Assembly (NCBI GenBank): GCA_002449555.1
Contig: DJXA01000167.1
Coordinates: forward strand, 1-13,740
Direction of reading: 5' to 3'
DNA from: Atopobiaceae bacterium UBA7016
Lineage (GTDB): Bacteria > Actinomycetota > Coriobacteriia > Coriobacteriales > Atopobiaceae
Length of the DNA: 13,740 bases
Positions 6,824 through 12,972 of the stretch are shown here, one piece after another. The position numbers and the translations under genes were made by a program. Each line of letters starts with the position of its first letter. The first letter of the stretch is position 1. Below the pieces are notes generated by a model. It was given only the letters and a program-made list of their open reading frames with translations. It searched no databases and was not told the origin of the DNA.

Positions 6824-7787
6824 GACGGCTTCCTCCCCTTCCGGTTGCCTCGTCGCGTGCGTAGGCGTCGACAATGCGGGCCACCAGCGAATGGCGCACG
6901 ATGTCGTTTCTGTCCAGATCAACGAACGCCACGTCATCGACGCCCTCGAGCACCCGACGCGCCGACTCAAGGCCGTTTTCGCCCATGAGGTCACGCTGGG
7001 TGATGTCACCCGTCACCACGAACTTGGACGAGAAGCCCAGGCGCGTGAGGAACATCTTCATTTGGTCGGGCGTGGTGTTCTGTGCCTCGTCGAGGATGAC
7101 GAAGGCGTTGTTGAGCGTGCGGCCGCGCATGAACGCGAGCGGCGCGATCTCGATGGTGCCCTGCTCAATAAGGCTCGTGGCGCGCTCCACGTCGTACATG
7201 TCAAAGAGCGCATCGTAGAGCGGGCGGATGTAGGGGTCGAGCTTCTCCTCGAGCGTGCCTGGAAGGAAGCCGAGCGACTCCCCCGCCTCGACCACCGGAC
7301 GTGCGAGCACGATGCGCGCTACGTCATGGCGCTTGAGCGCCGCCACCGCCATGGCCATGGCGAGGTAGGTCTTGCCGGTGCCCGCCGGGCCGATGCCAAA
7401 GGTGATGGTGTTTCGCCTGATGGTGTCAACATAGCGCTTCTGTCCCTCGGTCTTGGGACGGATGGCCTTGCCGCGGTGGGTGGAGACGATGTCTTCATCA
7501 ACCGAAAGAGGTCCGGCAGCCCCGTGGCTTACCTGGCCGATGATGAGGTCAACGTCCTGCGTGGTCGGTGATTCGCCCGCGCTCACCAACGAGATCAGCC
7601 GTGAGAAGACCGAAACCACCTCGTCGACCTCGGCTGCATTGCCCACCACGGTGATCACGTTTCCGCGCACCGTCACCATAGCGTCAAAGGCATTCTCCAC
7701 GCGGCGCAACAGCGCGTCGGCCGGCCCCATGAGCAGGGTCGGGTCGATATTGTCGGGTATGGTCAGGCGAATCTGGGTGGGCTCCAA
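6813..7787 (-). CDS. phoH: PhoH-family ATPase
   Basis: A 324-residue cytoplasmic PhoH-like P-loop ATPase, related to the helicase-like core and often linked to RNA metabolism; its exact role is unsettled. The Walker A motif is GPAGTGKT (133-140), Walker B is FVILDEAQN (229-237), and the sensor-like GDITQ is at 260-264. The N-terminal 90 residues match the small RNA-binding-like extension usual in this family. The start is TTG at 7787, supported by GGAGG 9 nt upstream (7797-7801); the next in-frame ATG is about 20 codons inside. It overlaps ybeY by 11 nt, the typical phoH-ybeY coupling, and is the first gene of the housekeeping operon. Confidence 0.95.
   Translation of the reverse strand: MEPTQIRLTIPDNIDPTLLMGPADALLRRVENAFDAMVTVRGNVITVVGNAAEVDEVVSVFSRLISLVSAGESPTTQDVDLIIGQVSHGAAGPLSVDEDIVSTHRGKAIRPKTEGQKRYVDTIRRNTITFGIGPAGTGKTYLAMAMAVAALKRHDVARIVLARPVVEAGESLGFLPGTLEEKLDPYIRPLYDALFDMYDVERATSLIEQGTIEIAPLAFMRGRTLNNAFVILDEAQNTTPDQMKMFLTRLGFSSKFVVTGDITQRDLMGENGLESARRVLEGVDDVAFVDLDRNDIVRHSLVARIVDAYARDEATGRGGSRHAR
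6832..6838 (-). promoter_or_regulatory. Ribosome binding site of ybeY within phoH
   Basis: GGGGAGG lies 8 nt before the ATG at 6823, inside the last codons of phoH. It fixes the ybeY start. Confidence 0.75.
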
Positions 7788-7796
7788 GTTGGCGTA

Positions 7797-7801
7797 CCTC
7801 C
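7797..7801 (-). promoter_or_regulatory. Ribosome binding site of phoH
   Basis: GGAGG lies 9 nt before the TTG at 7787 and supports this non-ATG start. Confidence 0.65.
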
Positions 7802-7826
7802 GAATAGTTCAGACAGAGCTCTCTTG

Positions 7827-7832
7827 ATAATA
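7827..7832 (-). promoter_or_regulatory. Possible -10 box for the phoH operon
   Basis: TATTAT on the minus strand (5 of 6 to consensus) would start transcription about 33 nt before the phoH TTG. No good -35 is present: TTGCAC lies 19 nt upstream, inside the arm of the 7852-7882 hairpin, and matches in only three positions. Confidence 0.3.
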
Positions 7833-7851
7833 GCCCAACAGCGAGGTCAGC

Positions 7852-7882
7852 GTGCAACAAGGGTTCCGAACCCTCGTTGCAC
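7852..7882 (-). terminator. Long hairpin between mtaB and phoH
   Basis: Arms GTGCAAC and GTTGCAC are followed inward by one non-Watson-Crick position and then six more pairs (AGGGTT with AACCCT), with a 3-nt CGG loop. On the minus-strand RNA the odd position is a G-U wobble, giving 14 continuous pairs; on the other strand it would be an A-C mismatch. This favours minus-strand function. No T-run follows, so it could be a U-poor terminator, an mRNA-stabilising hairpin or a processing site. Confidence 0.5.
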
Positions 7883-7898
7883 ATCCCATCGCAGGCAA

Positions 7899-7929
7899 TT
7901 CCCCATTTGGGCCTGTCCCTAATGGGGAA
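7899..7929. repeat. REP-like palindrome overlapping the mtaB stop codon
   Basis: Perfect 9-bp arms TTCCCCATT and AATGGGGAA, then a T-T mismatch, then 3 more pairs (GGG/CCC) around a 5-nt loop. The core GCCTGTCCC (GGGACAGGC on the other strand) resembles cores of extragenic palindromes I recall from various bacteria. The mtaB TAG (7919-7921) lies inside it. No T-run follows, so a classical terminator is less likely. Whether it is repeated in the genome cannot be seen here. Confidence 0.5.
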
Positions 7930-9178
7930 CGACGCACGTCAAGGTGGCGTCCTCTCCAACGGATGCAATGCGCACGGGAACGAGCGAGTCCACCGGGACC
8001 GTTTCGTCCAGACGCGCGTCAAAGAGGCCACCAGTGATGCCGACGCCCGGAGCCTGCACCACCACGAGGTCATCCGCCCCCACAAGTGCCTGCGCCTCGG
8101 CAAGCCGCATGCGCTGGGAGAGCTCTTGCGCCTGCGCAGACCGACGCGCGGCGACCAGCGCACCTACCTGGTTATCCATGGTAGCCGCAGGGGTGCCGGG
8201 GCGCTTCGAGTAACGGAAGACGTGCATGTGGGAGAAGCGCGCCCGCTCACAGAAGGCGAGGCTTTGCGCAAACTCGTCCTCCGTCTCACCGGGGAAGCCC
8301 ACGATGAGATCTGTCCCAAACGAGGCGTGCTCCACACGCTCGCGCACAAGCTCCATCCGCCGCGCGAAGAGCTCGGTGTTATATACGCGCCCCATACGAC
8401 GAAGCGTCTCGTCGCAGCCTGACTGCAGGCACATGTGCAAAAAGGGCGCGACACGGCCATCCGAGGCGGCCATCACGCTGGCCAAGCGCTCGTCAACGTC
8501 CTGGGGCTCGATGGAGCCCAGCCGGACGCGACCCACGTCGGTCTGATCAAGCACGGCATCCAGCAGCTCGGGCAAGCGTGCGCGACGGCCGTCAACCTCG
8601 CTGCGGTACCGACCAAGGTTGATGCCCGTCAGCACCACCTCGCGCGCACCTTGATCACACGCCTCGCGCACCTGGCGAACCACCTCGTCCACCGGCACAG
8701 AGCGCGAGGCACCGCGAGCCTTCCACACGATGCAGTAGGTGCAGCGGAGGTCGCAGCCGTCCTGCACCTTGATGCCCGGGCGCGTGCGTCCCGTGGCCGT
8801 CACGGAACCAAAGTCGGTCGCACGCTCAGACGTCTGACCCGCAATCTGCAGCTCGTCAAGCACACGCCGCGCCACGGCGCCCTTGTCCACCTCAACGAGT
8901 ACGTTGGGCGCCAGCGCCTCAAGCTCTGAAGAGAACAGGGTCGCCACGCAACCCGTCGCGATGACGAGCGGATGCCGCGGCAGGCCGGCAGCATGGCGAA
9001 TGGCCTTGCGCGTCTTTGCCTCGGCCTCACCCGTCACCGCGCAGGTGTTGATCACGATGACGTCAGCCTTGCGGTCACGCACCAGTTCGAGGCCGGCGCG
9101 GCGCAACTCGCTCACGATGACGTCAGTCTCGACGCGGTTCACCCGGCAGCCAAGGCTTACGAAGGCGACTCCCGGCAT
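7919..9178 (-). CDS. mtaB: tRNA t6A37 methylthiotransferase MtaB
   Basis: A 419-residue radical-SAM enzyme that converts t6A37 to ms2t6A37 in ANN-decoding tRNAs. The N-terminal methylthiotransferase domain supplies the cysteines of the auxiliary Fe-S cluster (C11 in LGCRVN, C46 in NTCAVT, C77 in TGC). The radical-SAM motif CDLRCTYC (142-149) follows RPGIKVQDG, a context typical of MtaB as opposed to MiaB or RimO. A TRAM-like region is expected at the C-terminus. I list the ATG at 9178, 2 nt after dnaJ. A GTG at 9184, whose GTGA overlaps the dnaJ stop and which has GGAAG 8 nt upstream, is equally plausible; a TTG at 9214 is less likely. The last codons and the stop lie in a palindrome. Probably cotranscribed with the two dnaJ genes. 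Confidence 0.94.
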   Translation of the reverse strand: MPGVAFVSLGCRVNRVETDVIVSELRRAGLELVRDRKADVIVINTCAVTGEAEAKTRKAIRHAAGLPRHPLVIATGCVATLFSSELEALAPNVLVEVDKGAVARRVLDELQIAGQTSERATDFGSVTATGRTRPGIKVQDGCDLRCTYCIVWKARGASRSVPVDEVVRQVREACDQGAREVVLTGINLGRYRSEVDGRRARLPELLDAVLDQTDVGRVRLGSIEPQDVDERLASVMAASDGRVAPFLHMCLQSGCDETLRRMGRVYNTELFARRMELVRERVEHASFGTDLIVGFPGETEDEFAQSLAFCERARFSHMHVFRYSKRPGTPAATMDNQVGALVAARRSAQAQELSQRMRLAEAQALVGADDLVVVQAPGVGITGGLFDARLDETVPVDSLVPVRIASVGEDATLTCVVPH

Positions 9179-9180
9179 GC

Positions 9181-10353
9181 TCACCGCTTGTTCTTCCTGC
9201 CGCGGAAGTGCCAAGCCTTGCCGGAGGCGCGCTTCTCGTCATCGGACGCTGCGGCTGAAGCCTCAGCCGGGGCATCCTCGCCCAGAAGCTCGCGCAGCGC
9301 CTGCTTGCGCTCGTCGGAAAGGTCGGTAGGCGTGAGCACCTCCACCACCGCGATGAGGTTGCCGCGGGCCTCCATGCCCAGGCGCGGCATGCCGAAGCCC
9401 TCAACCGTCACCTGCTGCCCGTACTGGCAACCGGCCGGGATGTTCACCGTCACGCCCTCGTCGGCCATGATACCGTCAAGCTCAACGGTGGTGCCCAGCA
9501 TGGCGCCAAACGAGTCGACCTGCACCTGGCAGAAGAGGTCGTCGCCCTGGCGCTGGTAGGTCTCGTGAGGCATGATGTCGATGCGCACCACGAGGTCTCC
9601 CCCGCGGTCGCCGCGAATGCCCGCCTCGCCCCTGCCCTCGATGGCCAGCGACTGGCCGGCATGCACGCCGGCGGGAATCTGCACCTCGACGGTCTCGCGA
9701 GACGGCGTACGGCCCTGGCCGCCACACGTCTCGCAGGGATGGTCGATAACCTTGCCCGTGCCGCCGCACTCGGGACAGGTGGACTGCGTCTGCATGGAGC
9801 CAAAGATGGTGCGCTGGACCTCCACCACGCGGCCGGAGCCGCCGCAGCGCGAGCAGGTCTGCTCGTGACCGCCATCGGCCGTGCCGGTACCGCCACAGTC
9901 GTCGCAGGGGGCAAGGCGATCGTAGGCAACCGTCTTGGTGCAGCCCGCCGCGGCCTCCTCAAGCGTGATGCGCAGCGTGATGCCCATGTCGCGGCCACGC
10001 GTGCGCGCCGCACGCCCGCCGCCAGAGGCAGACGCGCCACCAAAGAACGAGTCGAAGATATCTGAGAACCCAAAGCCCGAGCCACCGAAGATGTCGGACA
10101 TGTCGACGTAGTCAGACCCAAAGCCGCCAGGACCGTCGGGCGTACCGTAGCGGTCATAGTTCGCGCGCTTGCGCTCGTCCGAAAGCACCGAGTAGGCCTC
10201 GTTGACCTCCTTGAAGCGCTCCTCGGCGCCCGGTTCCTTGTTGACGTCCGGATGCAGCGTACGGGCCTTCCTCAGAAACGCGCGCTTGATGGTCTTCTCG
10301 TCTGCGTCATGATCGACGCCCAGCACCTCGTAGTAGTCTCGCTTTTGATCCAC
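9181..10353 (-). CDS. dnaJ: Chaperone protein DnaJ
   Basis: A 390-residue class A Hsp40 that delivers substrates to DnaK and stimulates its ATPase; cytoplasmic. The J domain (5-70) carries HPD at 34-36. A Gly/Phe-rich stretch (71-115) is followed by four zinc-binding CxxCxGxG repeats (C150/153, C167/170, C193/196, C207/210). Both C-terminal substrate-binding subdomains are present, ending in a basic tail. The start is GTG: an in-frame TAG lies five codons upstream, no start codon lies between, and KRDYYEVLGV follows at once. The Shine-Dalgarno match is weak, set within a TTAG-rich leader. It lies 45 nt downstream of a second, membrane-anchored dnaJ-like gene. No grpE, dnaK or hrcA is visible in the window, and no CIRCE or HAIR operator was seen. 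Confidence 0.97.
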   Translation of the reverse strand: MDQKRDYYEVLGVDHDADEKTIKRAFLRKARTLHPDVNKEPGAEERFKEVNEAYSVLSDERKRANYDRYGTPDGPGGFGSDYVDMSDIFGGSGFGFSDIFDSFFGGASASGGGRAARTRGRDMGITLRITLEEAAAGCTKTVAYDRLAPCDDCGGTGTADGGHEQTCSRCGGSGRVVEVQRTIFGSMQTQSTCPECGGTGKVIDHPCETCGGQGRTPSRETVEVQIPAGVHAGQSLAIEGRGEAGIRGDRGGDLVVRIDIMPHETYQRQGDDLFCQVQVDSFGAMLGTTVELDGIMADEGVTVNIPAGCQYGQQVTVEGFGMPRLGMEARGNLIAVVEVLTPTDLSDERKQALRELLGEDAPAEASAAASDDEKRASGKAWHFRGRKNKR

Positions 10354-10398
10354 GCCTAACCAACCCTAACTAACTCGAACAGGCACGATATGGCAGCC

Positions 10399-11499
10399 TT
10401 ACCGGCCTGACCACATCGCGTTATTGCACATCGTCATCATGAAGAGGAACATCGCTATCAGAAGACCTGACTGGAAGCCTGCCAGATAGGCCGAAAGCGC
10501 GTTGCTCCACCATCTCTTGTTGTGGCCCACCACCGAGCCGCCCTGCACCAGCATGATGGTGCCGAAGATAAGCAGGATGATCCACCAGCTTGCCGTCGAC
10601 ATGATCGACCCGTAGATAAGGCCGAGTAGCATGAACGGCGTGGCAAATCCGTAGGTATGGAAGCCGCGTGCCTGCAGCGGGTTGACGTGCTCGGACGGCA
10701 CCTCAACGCGGCAGACAAAGTCACCGGACGACTTGCCGTTGGTGCCCGCGTTGCCCATGCCGGCAATGCGCACCTCGTCGCCGTCGTGGCTACCCGCTGG
10801 GATGTCCATGACCACCTCGGACGCCGTCAGCACGCGTCCCGAGCCACCGCACACCTCGCACGGGTTTGCAATGACCTTGCCGGCGCCTTCGCACTCCGGG
10901 CACTGGATGTCCATCACGCCGAAGCCAAAGAGGCTCGCGAGGTCCACCGTAATGTGACCCGTGCCGCCGCACGTGGGGCACGTCTCCGCATGTGCCGACT
11001 CCACCGAGCCCTTGCCATGGCAGTGCTCGCAGGTGGCATAGCGCTGATACGTGACCCCGCGGCGCACGCCATGCGTTGCGGCGTCATCGTCGATCATCAC
11101 CTCGTAGGTGATGTCGGCACCCGCCTTGGGACGATACGCGCGCGAGCGCGTGGCCGTGCGGCGCGACGTGGTGCCAAAGGGAAAGCCCCAGTCAAACGGC
11201 GTGCCAGCAAACGGATCGCCCTGCGGGGCGCTGCCGCCGCCATACGAGGAGGTGCTGTAACCGCCGCCAAAGGGCGAGCCCGAGCGCATGGCGTCGTAAC
11301 GCCTGCGCTTGTCGTCGTCAGAGAGGACCGCGTACGCCTCGGAGACCTCCTTGAAGCGCTCCTCGGCGTCCGCTTCCTTGTTTACGTCGGGATGAAGCTT
11401 GCGAGCCTTCTGCTGAAACGCCTTGCGAATCTCGTCCGAAGACGCAGACTCGGAAACGCCCAGAATTGCGTAATAGTCCTTTTCGGTCATCGAGGCCAT
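10399..11499 (-). CDS. Membrane-anchored DnaJ-like co-chaperone (J domain, zinc finger, C-terminal membrane segments)
   Basis: A 366-residue DnaJ-related protein of unusual design. The J domain (about 7-70) has HPD at 36-38, so interaction with an Hsp70 is expected. A Gly/Ser/Phe linker follows, then a complete DnaJ zinc finger with four CxxC pairs (C157/160, C174/177, C200/203, C214/217). The first part of C-terminal domain I (about 225-270, with IPAGSHDGDEVRIAG) is present. After that, domain II and the dimerisation region are absent, replaced by about 95 residues with three hydrophobic segments (about 285-303, 304-324 and 335-357). The chaperone part should face the cytoplasm. The ATG at 11499 has GGAG 9 nt upstream; longer in-frame starts would run through the promoter. 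It begins the operon with dnaJ and mtaB. The function at the membrane is inferred, not known. Confidence 0.9.
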   Translation of the reverse strand: MASMTEKDYYAILGVSESASSDEIRKAFQQKARKLHPDVNKEADAEERFKEVSEAYAVLSDDDKRRRYDAMRSGSPFGGGYSTSSYGGGSAPQGDPFAGTPFDWGFPFGTTSRRTATRSRAYRPKAGADITYEVMIDDDAATHGVRRGVTYQRYATCEHCHGKGSVESAHAETCPTCGGTGHITVDLASLFGFGVMDIQCPECEGAGKVIANPCEVCGGSGRVLTASEVVMDIPAGSHDGDEVRIAGMGNAGTNGKSSGDFVCRVEVPSEHVNPLQARGFHTYGFATPFMLLGLIYGSIMSTASWWIILLIFGTIMLVQGGSVVGHNKRWWSNALSAYLAGFQSGLLIAMFLFMMTMCNNAMWSGR

Positions 11500-11508
11500 G
11501 TGGTTGTA

Positions 11509-11512
11509 CTCC
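11509..11512 (-). promoter_or_regulatory. Ribosome binding site of the membrane DnaJ-like gene
   Basis: GGAG lies 9 nt before the ATG at 11499. It favours that start over the ATG three codons further in (11490) and over upstream in-frame codons. Confidence 0.6.
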
Positions 11513-11548
11513 GCTTCGTCAAACCTGACCGGTTTACATACGGCGGAG

Positions 11549-11579
11549 ATTATACCCACCGATGCACCCCGTCTGTCAT
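11549..11579 (-). promoter_or_regulatory. Promoter of the dnaJ-like/dnaJ/mtaB operon
   Basis: A consensus TATAAT (11549-11554) lies on the minus strand, with ATGACA (11574-11579, 5 of 6 to the -35 consensus) upstream. The spacer is 19 nt, longer than the usual 17. It lies directly after the terminator of the preceding gene, as expected for a new transcription unit, and leaves a leader of about 40 nt. Confidence 0.6.
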
Positions 11580-11586
11580 CTTGCGC

Positions 11587-11617
11587 AAAAAAGCGCGGCA
11601 CCAATCAGGTGCCGCGC
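11587..11617 (-). terminator. Rho-independent terminator of the C39-like wall protein gene
   Basis: A perfect 10-bp GC-rich stem (GCGCGGCACC with GGTGCCGCGC), a 5-nt loop and a run of six T on the minus strand. It begins 5 nt after the stop codon at 11623-11625 and separates the wall-protein genes from the chaperone operon. Confidence 0.93.
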
Positions 11618-11622
11618 CTCAT

Positions 11623-12930
11623 CTAGTTACCTCGCACCTGGCCGTCCCACGCACCGCTGGCAAGAACGCGATAGCCGTCGGGCGTGACCGTGTTGGTGAG
11701 CATCGCGCCGCTCGTGCCGAGGTAGTAGTTGCCGACCCACCGGCTGCTTGCCATGGCGCCGGAGCTATAGAACCAGTACCACAGTCCGTTGATCTGGCAC
11801 CAGCCCGTCGCCATCGCGCCGGAGTCGTGCATCCTGTACCAGGTGTCGCCAAGCTGGATCCAGCCAGTGGCCATCGCGCCGGAATCGCGCATGAAGTACC
11901 ACCTGCCACCGGCGTACACCCAGCCTGTGGCCAGTGCGCCGGAATCGCGCATCCAGTACCAGGCACCGCCGTCGTTGACCCAGCCGGTGGCCATCGCGCC
12001 AGACGCGCGGAAGTAGTACCAGGTACCATTCACCTTCTGCCACCCGGTAACCATGGCGCCCGAGTCGGGGTCAAGCCAATACCAGGTGCCGCCAGACTGC
12101 AGCCAGCCCGTTCTTACCGCGCCCGACGCCGAGCTGTAGTACCACGTGCCGTCCTCGAGCCACCAGCCCGTCACGAGCCAGCCGTCGCTGTCAAAGTGGT
12201 AGAGCGTGCCGTCCAGGTTCAGCGTCTCGTCGTGCGCGTAGGAACCATCGCTCCAGCGATACCACCAGCGAGACCCCGAGCTCACCCACGCGCCCGTAAT
12301 CTCTACGGCAGGGCCAACCTCATCCTGGAACGTATTCTGGCCCTCCGGAGCAGCCACGCGGGAGCTGACGTACCAGTACTGATAGATGTTGTTGGCATTC
12401 ACACCACGCGACGACTCGTCGAGCGGCCTGCGGTCTCCGAAGGCCGGGTCCGCGCAGTACAGCACGCCATCCGTGTAGTCGGTCAGCAACACAGCATGAG
12501 CCCAGTTGTAGATGACCACGCCTTCAGGATGCGAGGCGAGCAGGTCAATGAGCACCGACTCGTTTGACCCACGAAGGTCGACCTCGGAAACATTCATATC
12601 GCCATACGAGAAGAACCACCGAAGCCCCGCGCTGCTGTCCCATGCGGCGCTCTGGATGCTCTGCTCGGTAATGTCGCGCCAGTCGGTCCTGCCGTTCAGG
12701 ATAGCCGCACGCCTGAGCATCATCGCAGTAGAGGAGAGAGTGCACTTGCCGCTCACGGACTGCGTGAGCCAGATCTCGTCATTCTTCAGGTCTTCCGTGG
12801 TGGCAGCCGCCCACAGCTCAACCTCCTCGCCGCGGGCGTTTGCCGGAAACGACCCAACGACAAAGCACAGGCTTAGCATCACGGCGGCGGCAACAAGAGC
12901 CACGCGCCTCACGAAGCGCTCTTTATGCAT
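11623..12930 (-). CDS. Secreted C39/papain-like cysteine peptidase with wall-binding repeats
   Basis: A 435-residue secreted protein. Residues 1-32 form a signal peptide (basic start, hydrophobic core, likely cut near ANA). Residues about 50-190 resemble C39-like/papain-fold peptidases: a Gln (Q57) precedes C63 in GKCTLSSTAMMLR, H145 lies in WAHAVLLTDY and D161 in CADPAF, a plausible oxyanion Gln plus Cys-His-Asp set. Residues about 213-435 are aromatic wall-binding repeats, mainly 20 residues long (GW....G.WY.M.DSGAMAT), ending in a cap with TPDGYRV...GAWDG. The substrate is unknown: it may be a secreted peptide, a wall peptide or a host protein. The start is the only good ATG, with a weak ribosome binding site (GGA at 9 nt). 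It follows another repeat protein gene by 42 nt and ends at a strong terminator. Confidence 0.85.
   Translation of the reverse strand: MHKERFVRRVALVAAAVMLSLCFVVGSFPANARGEEVELWAAATTEDLKNDEIWLTQSVSGKCTLSSTAMMLRRAAILNGRTDWRDITEQSIQSAAWDSSAGLRWFFSYGDMNVSEVDLRGSNESVLIDLLASHPEGVVIYNWAHAVLLTDYTDGVLYCADPAFGDRRPLDESSRGVNANNIYQYWYVSSRVAAPEGQNTFQDEVGPAVEITGAWVSSGSRWWYRWSDGSYAHDETLNLDGTLYHFDSDGWLVTGWWLEDGTWYYSSASGAVRTGWLQSGGTWYWLDPDSGAMVTGWQKVNGTWYYFRASGAMATGWVNDGGAWYWMRDSGALATGWVYAGGRWYFMRDSGAMATGWIQLGDTWYRMHDSGAMATGWCQINGLWYWFYSSGAMASSRWVGNYYLGTSGAMLTNTVTPDGYRVLASGAWDGQVRGN
11756..12123 (-). repeat. Tandem 60-bp coding repeats in the C39-like protein
   Basis: The GCGCC word (plus strand) of the repeated codons for GAM recurs with its last base at 11760, 11820, 11880, 11940, 12000 and 12060, exactly 60 bp apart, and then at 12123 after a 63-bp step. 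Flanking words such as TCGCGCAT and the GTACCA context are shared among several units. The units encode 20-residue wall-binding repeats. Confidence 0.85.
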
Positions 12931-12972
12931 ACGTAATAATCCGTTCTGTCATCAGCGAGGAGGTGGGGGCTT

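Noticed and set aside
6824..7009. Longer ybeY starting about 60 codons upstream
   Set aside because: The extra residues are phoH read in another frame. The ATG at 6823 has a strong ribosome binding site and matches the usual YbeY N-terminus.
9179..9214. mtaB starting at TTG 9214
   Set aside because: No ribosome binding site precedes it, and the added residues are dnaJ codons in another frame. GTG at 9184 remains a real alternative to ATG at 9178.
11500..11604. N-terminal extension of the membrane DnaJ-like protein from an upstream in-frame start
   Set aside because: The extension would run through the TATAAT promoter and up to the preceding terminator. It adds residues unlike a J domain and lacks a ribosome binding site, while GGAG stands 9 nt before the ATG at 11499.
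11756..12123. Regularly spaced 60-bp repeats that could suggest a CRISPR-like array
   Set aside because: There are no separate conserved repeats with unrelated spacers. The whole unit is in frame and encodes wall-binding repeats, and no cas genes are present.
10657..12567. A 636-codon plus-strand open frame antisense to the DnaJ-like and C39-like genes
   Set aside because: It runs through a terminator and promoter used by the minus strand and gives a low-complexity, domain-free product. It is a shadow of GC-rich coding sequence.
12931..12972. Possible separate promoter or terminator between the two upstream wall-protein genes
   Set aside because: No stem-loop with a T-run and no paired -35/-10 boxes were seen in the 42-nt gap; cotranscription is simpler.
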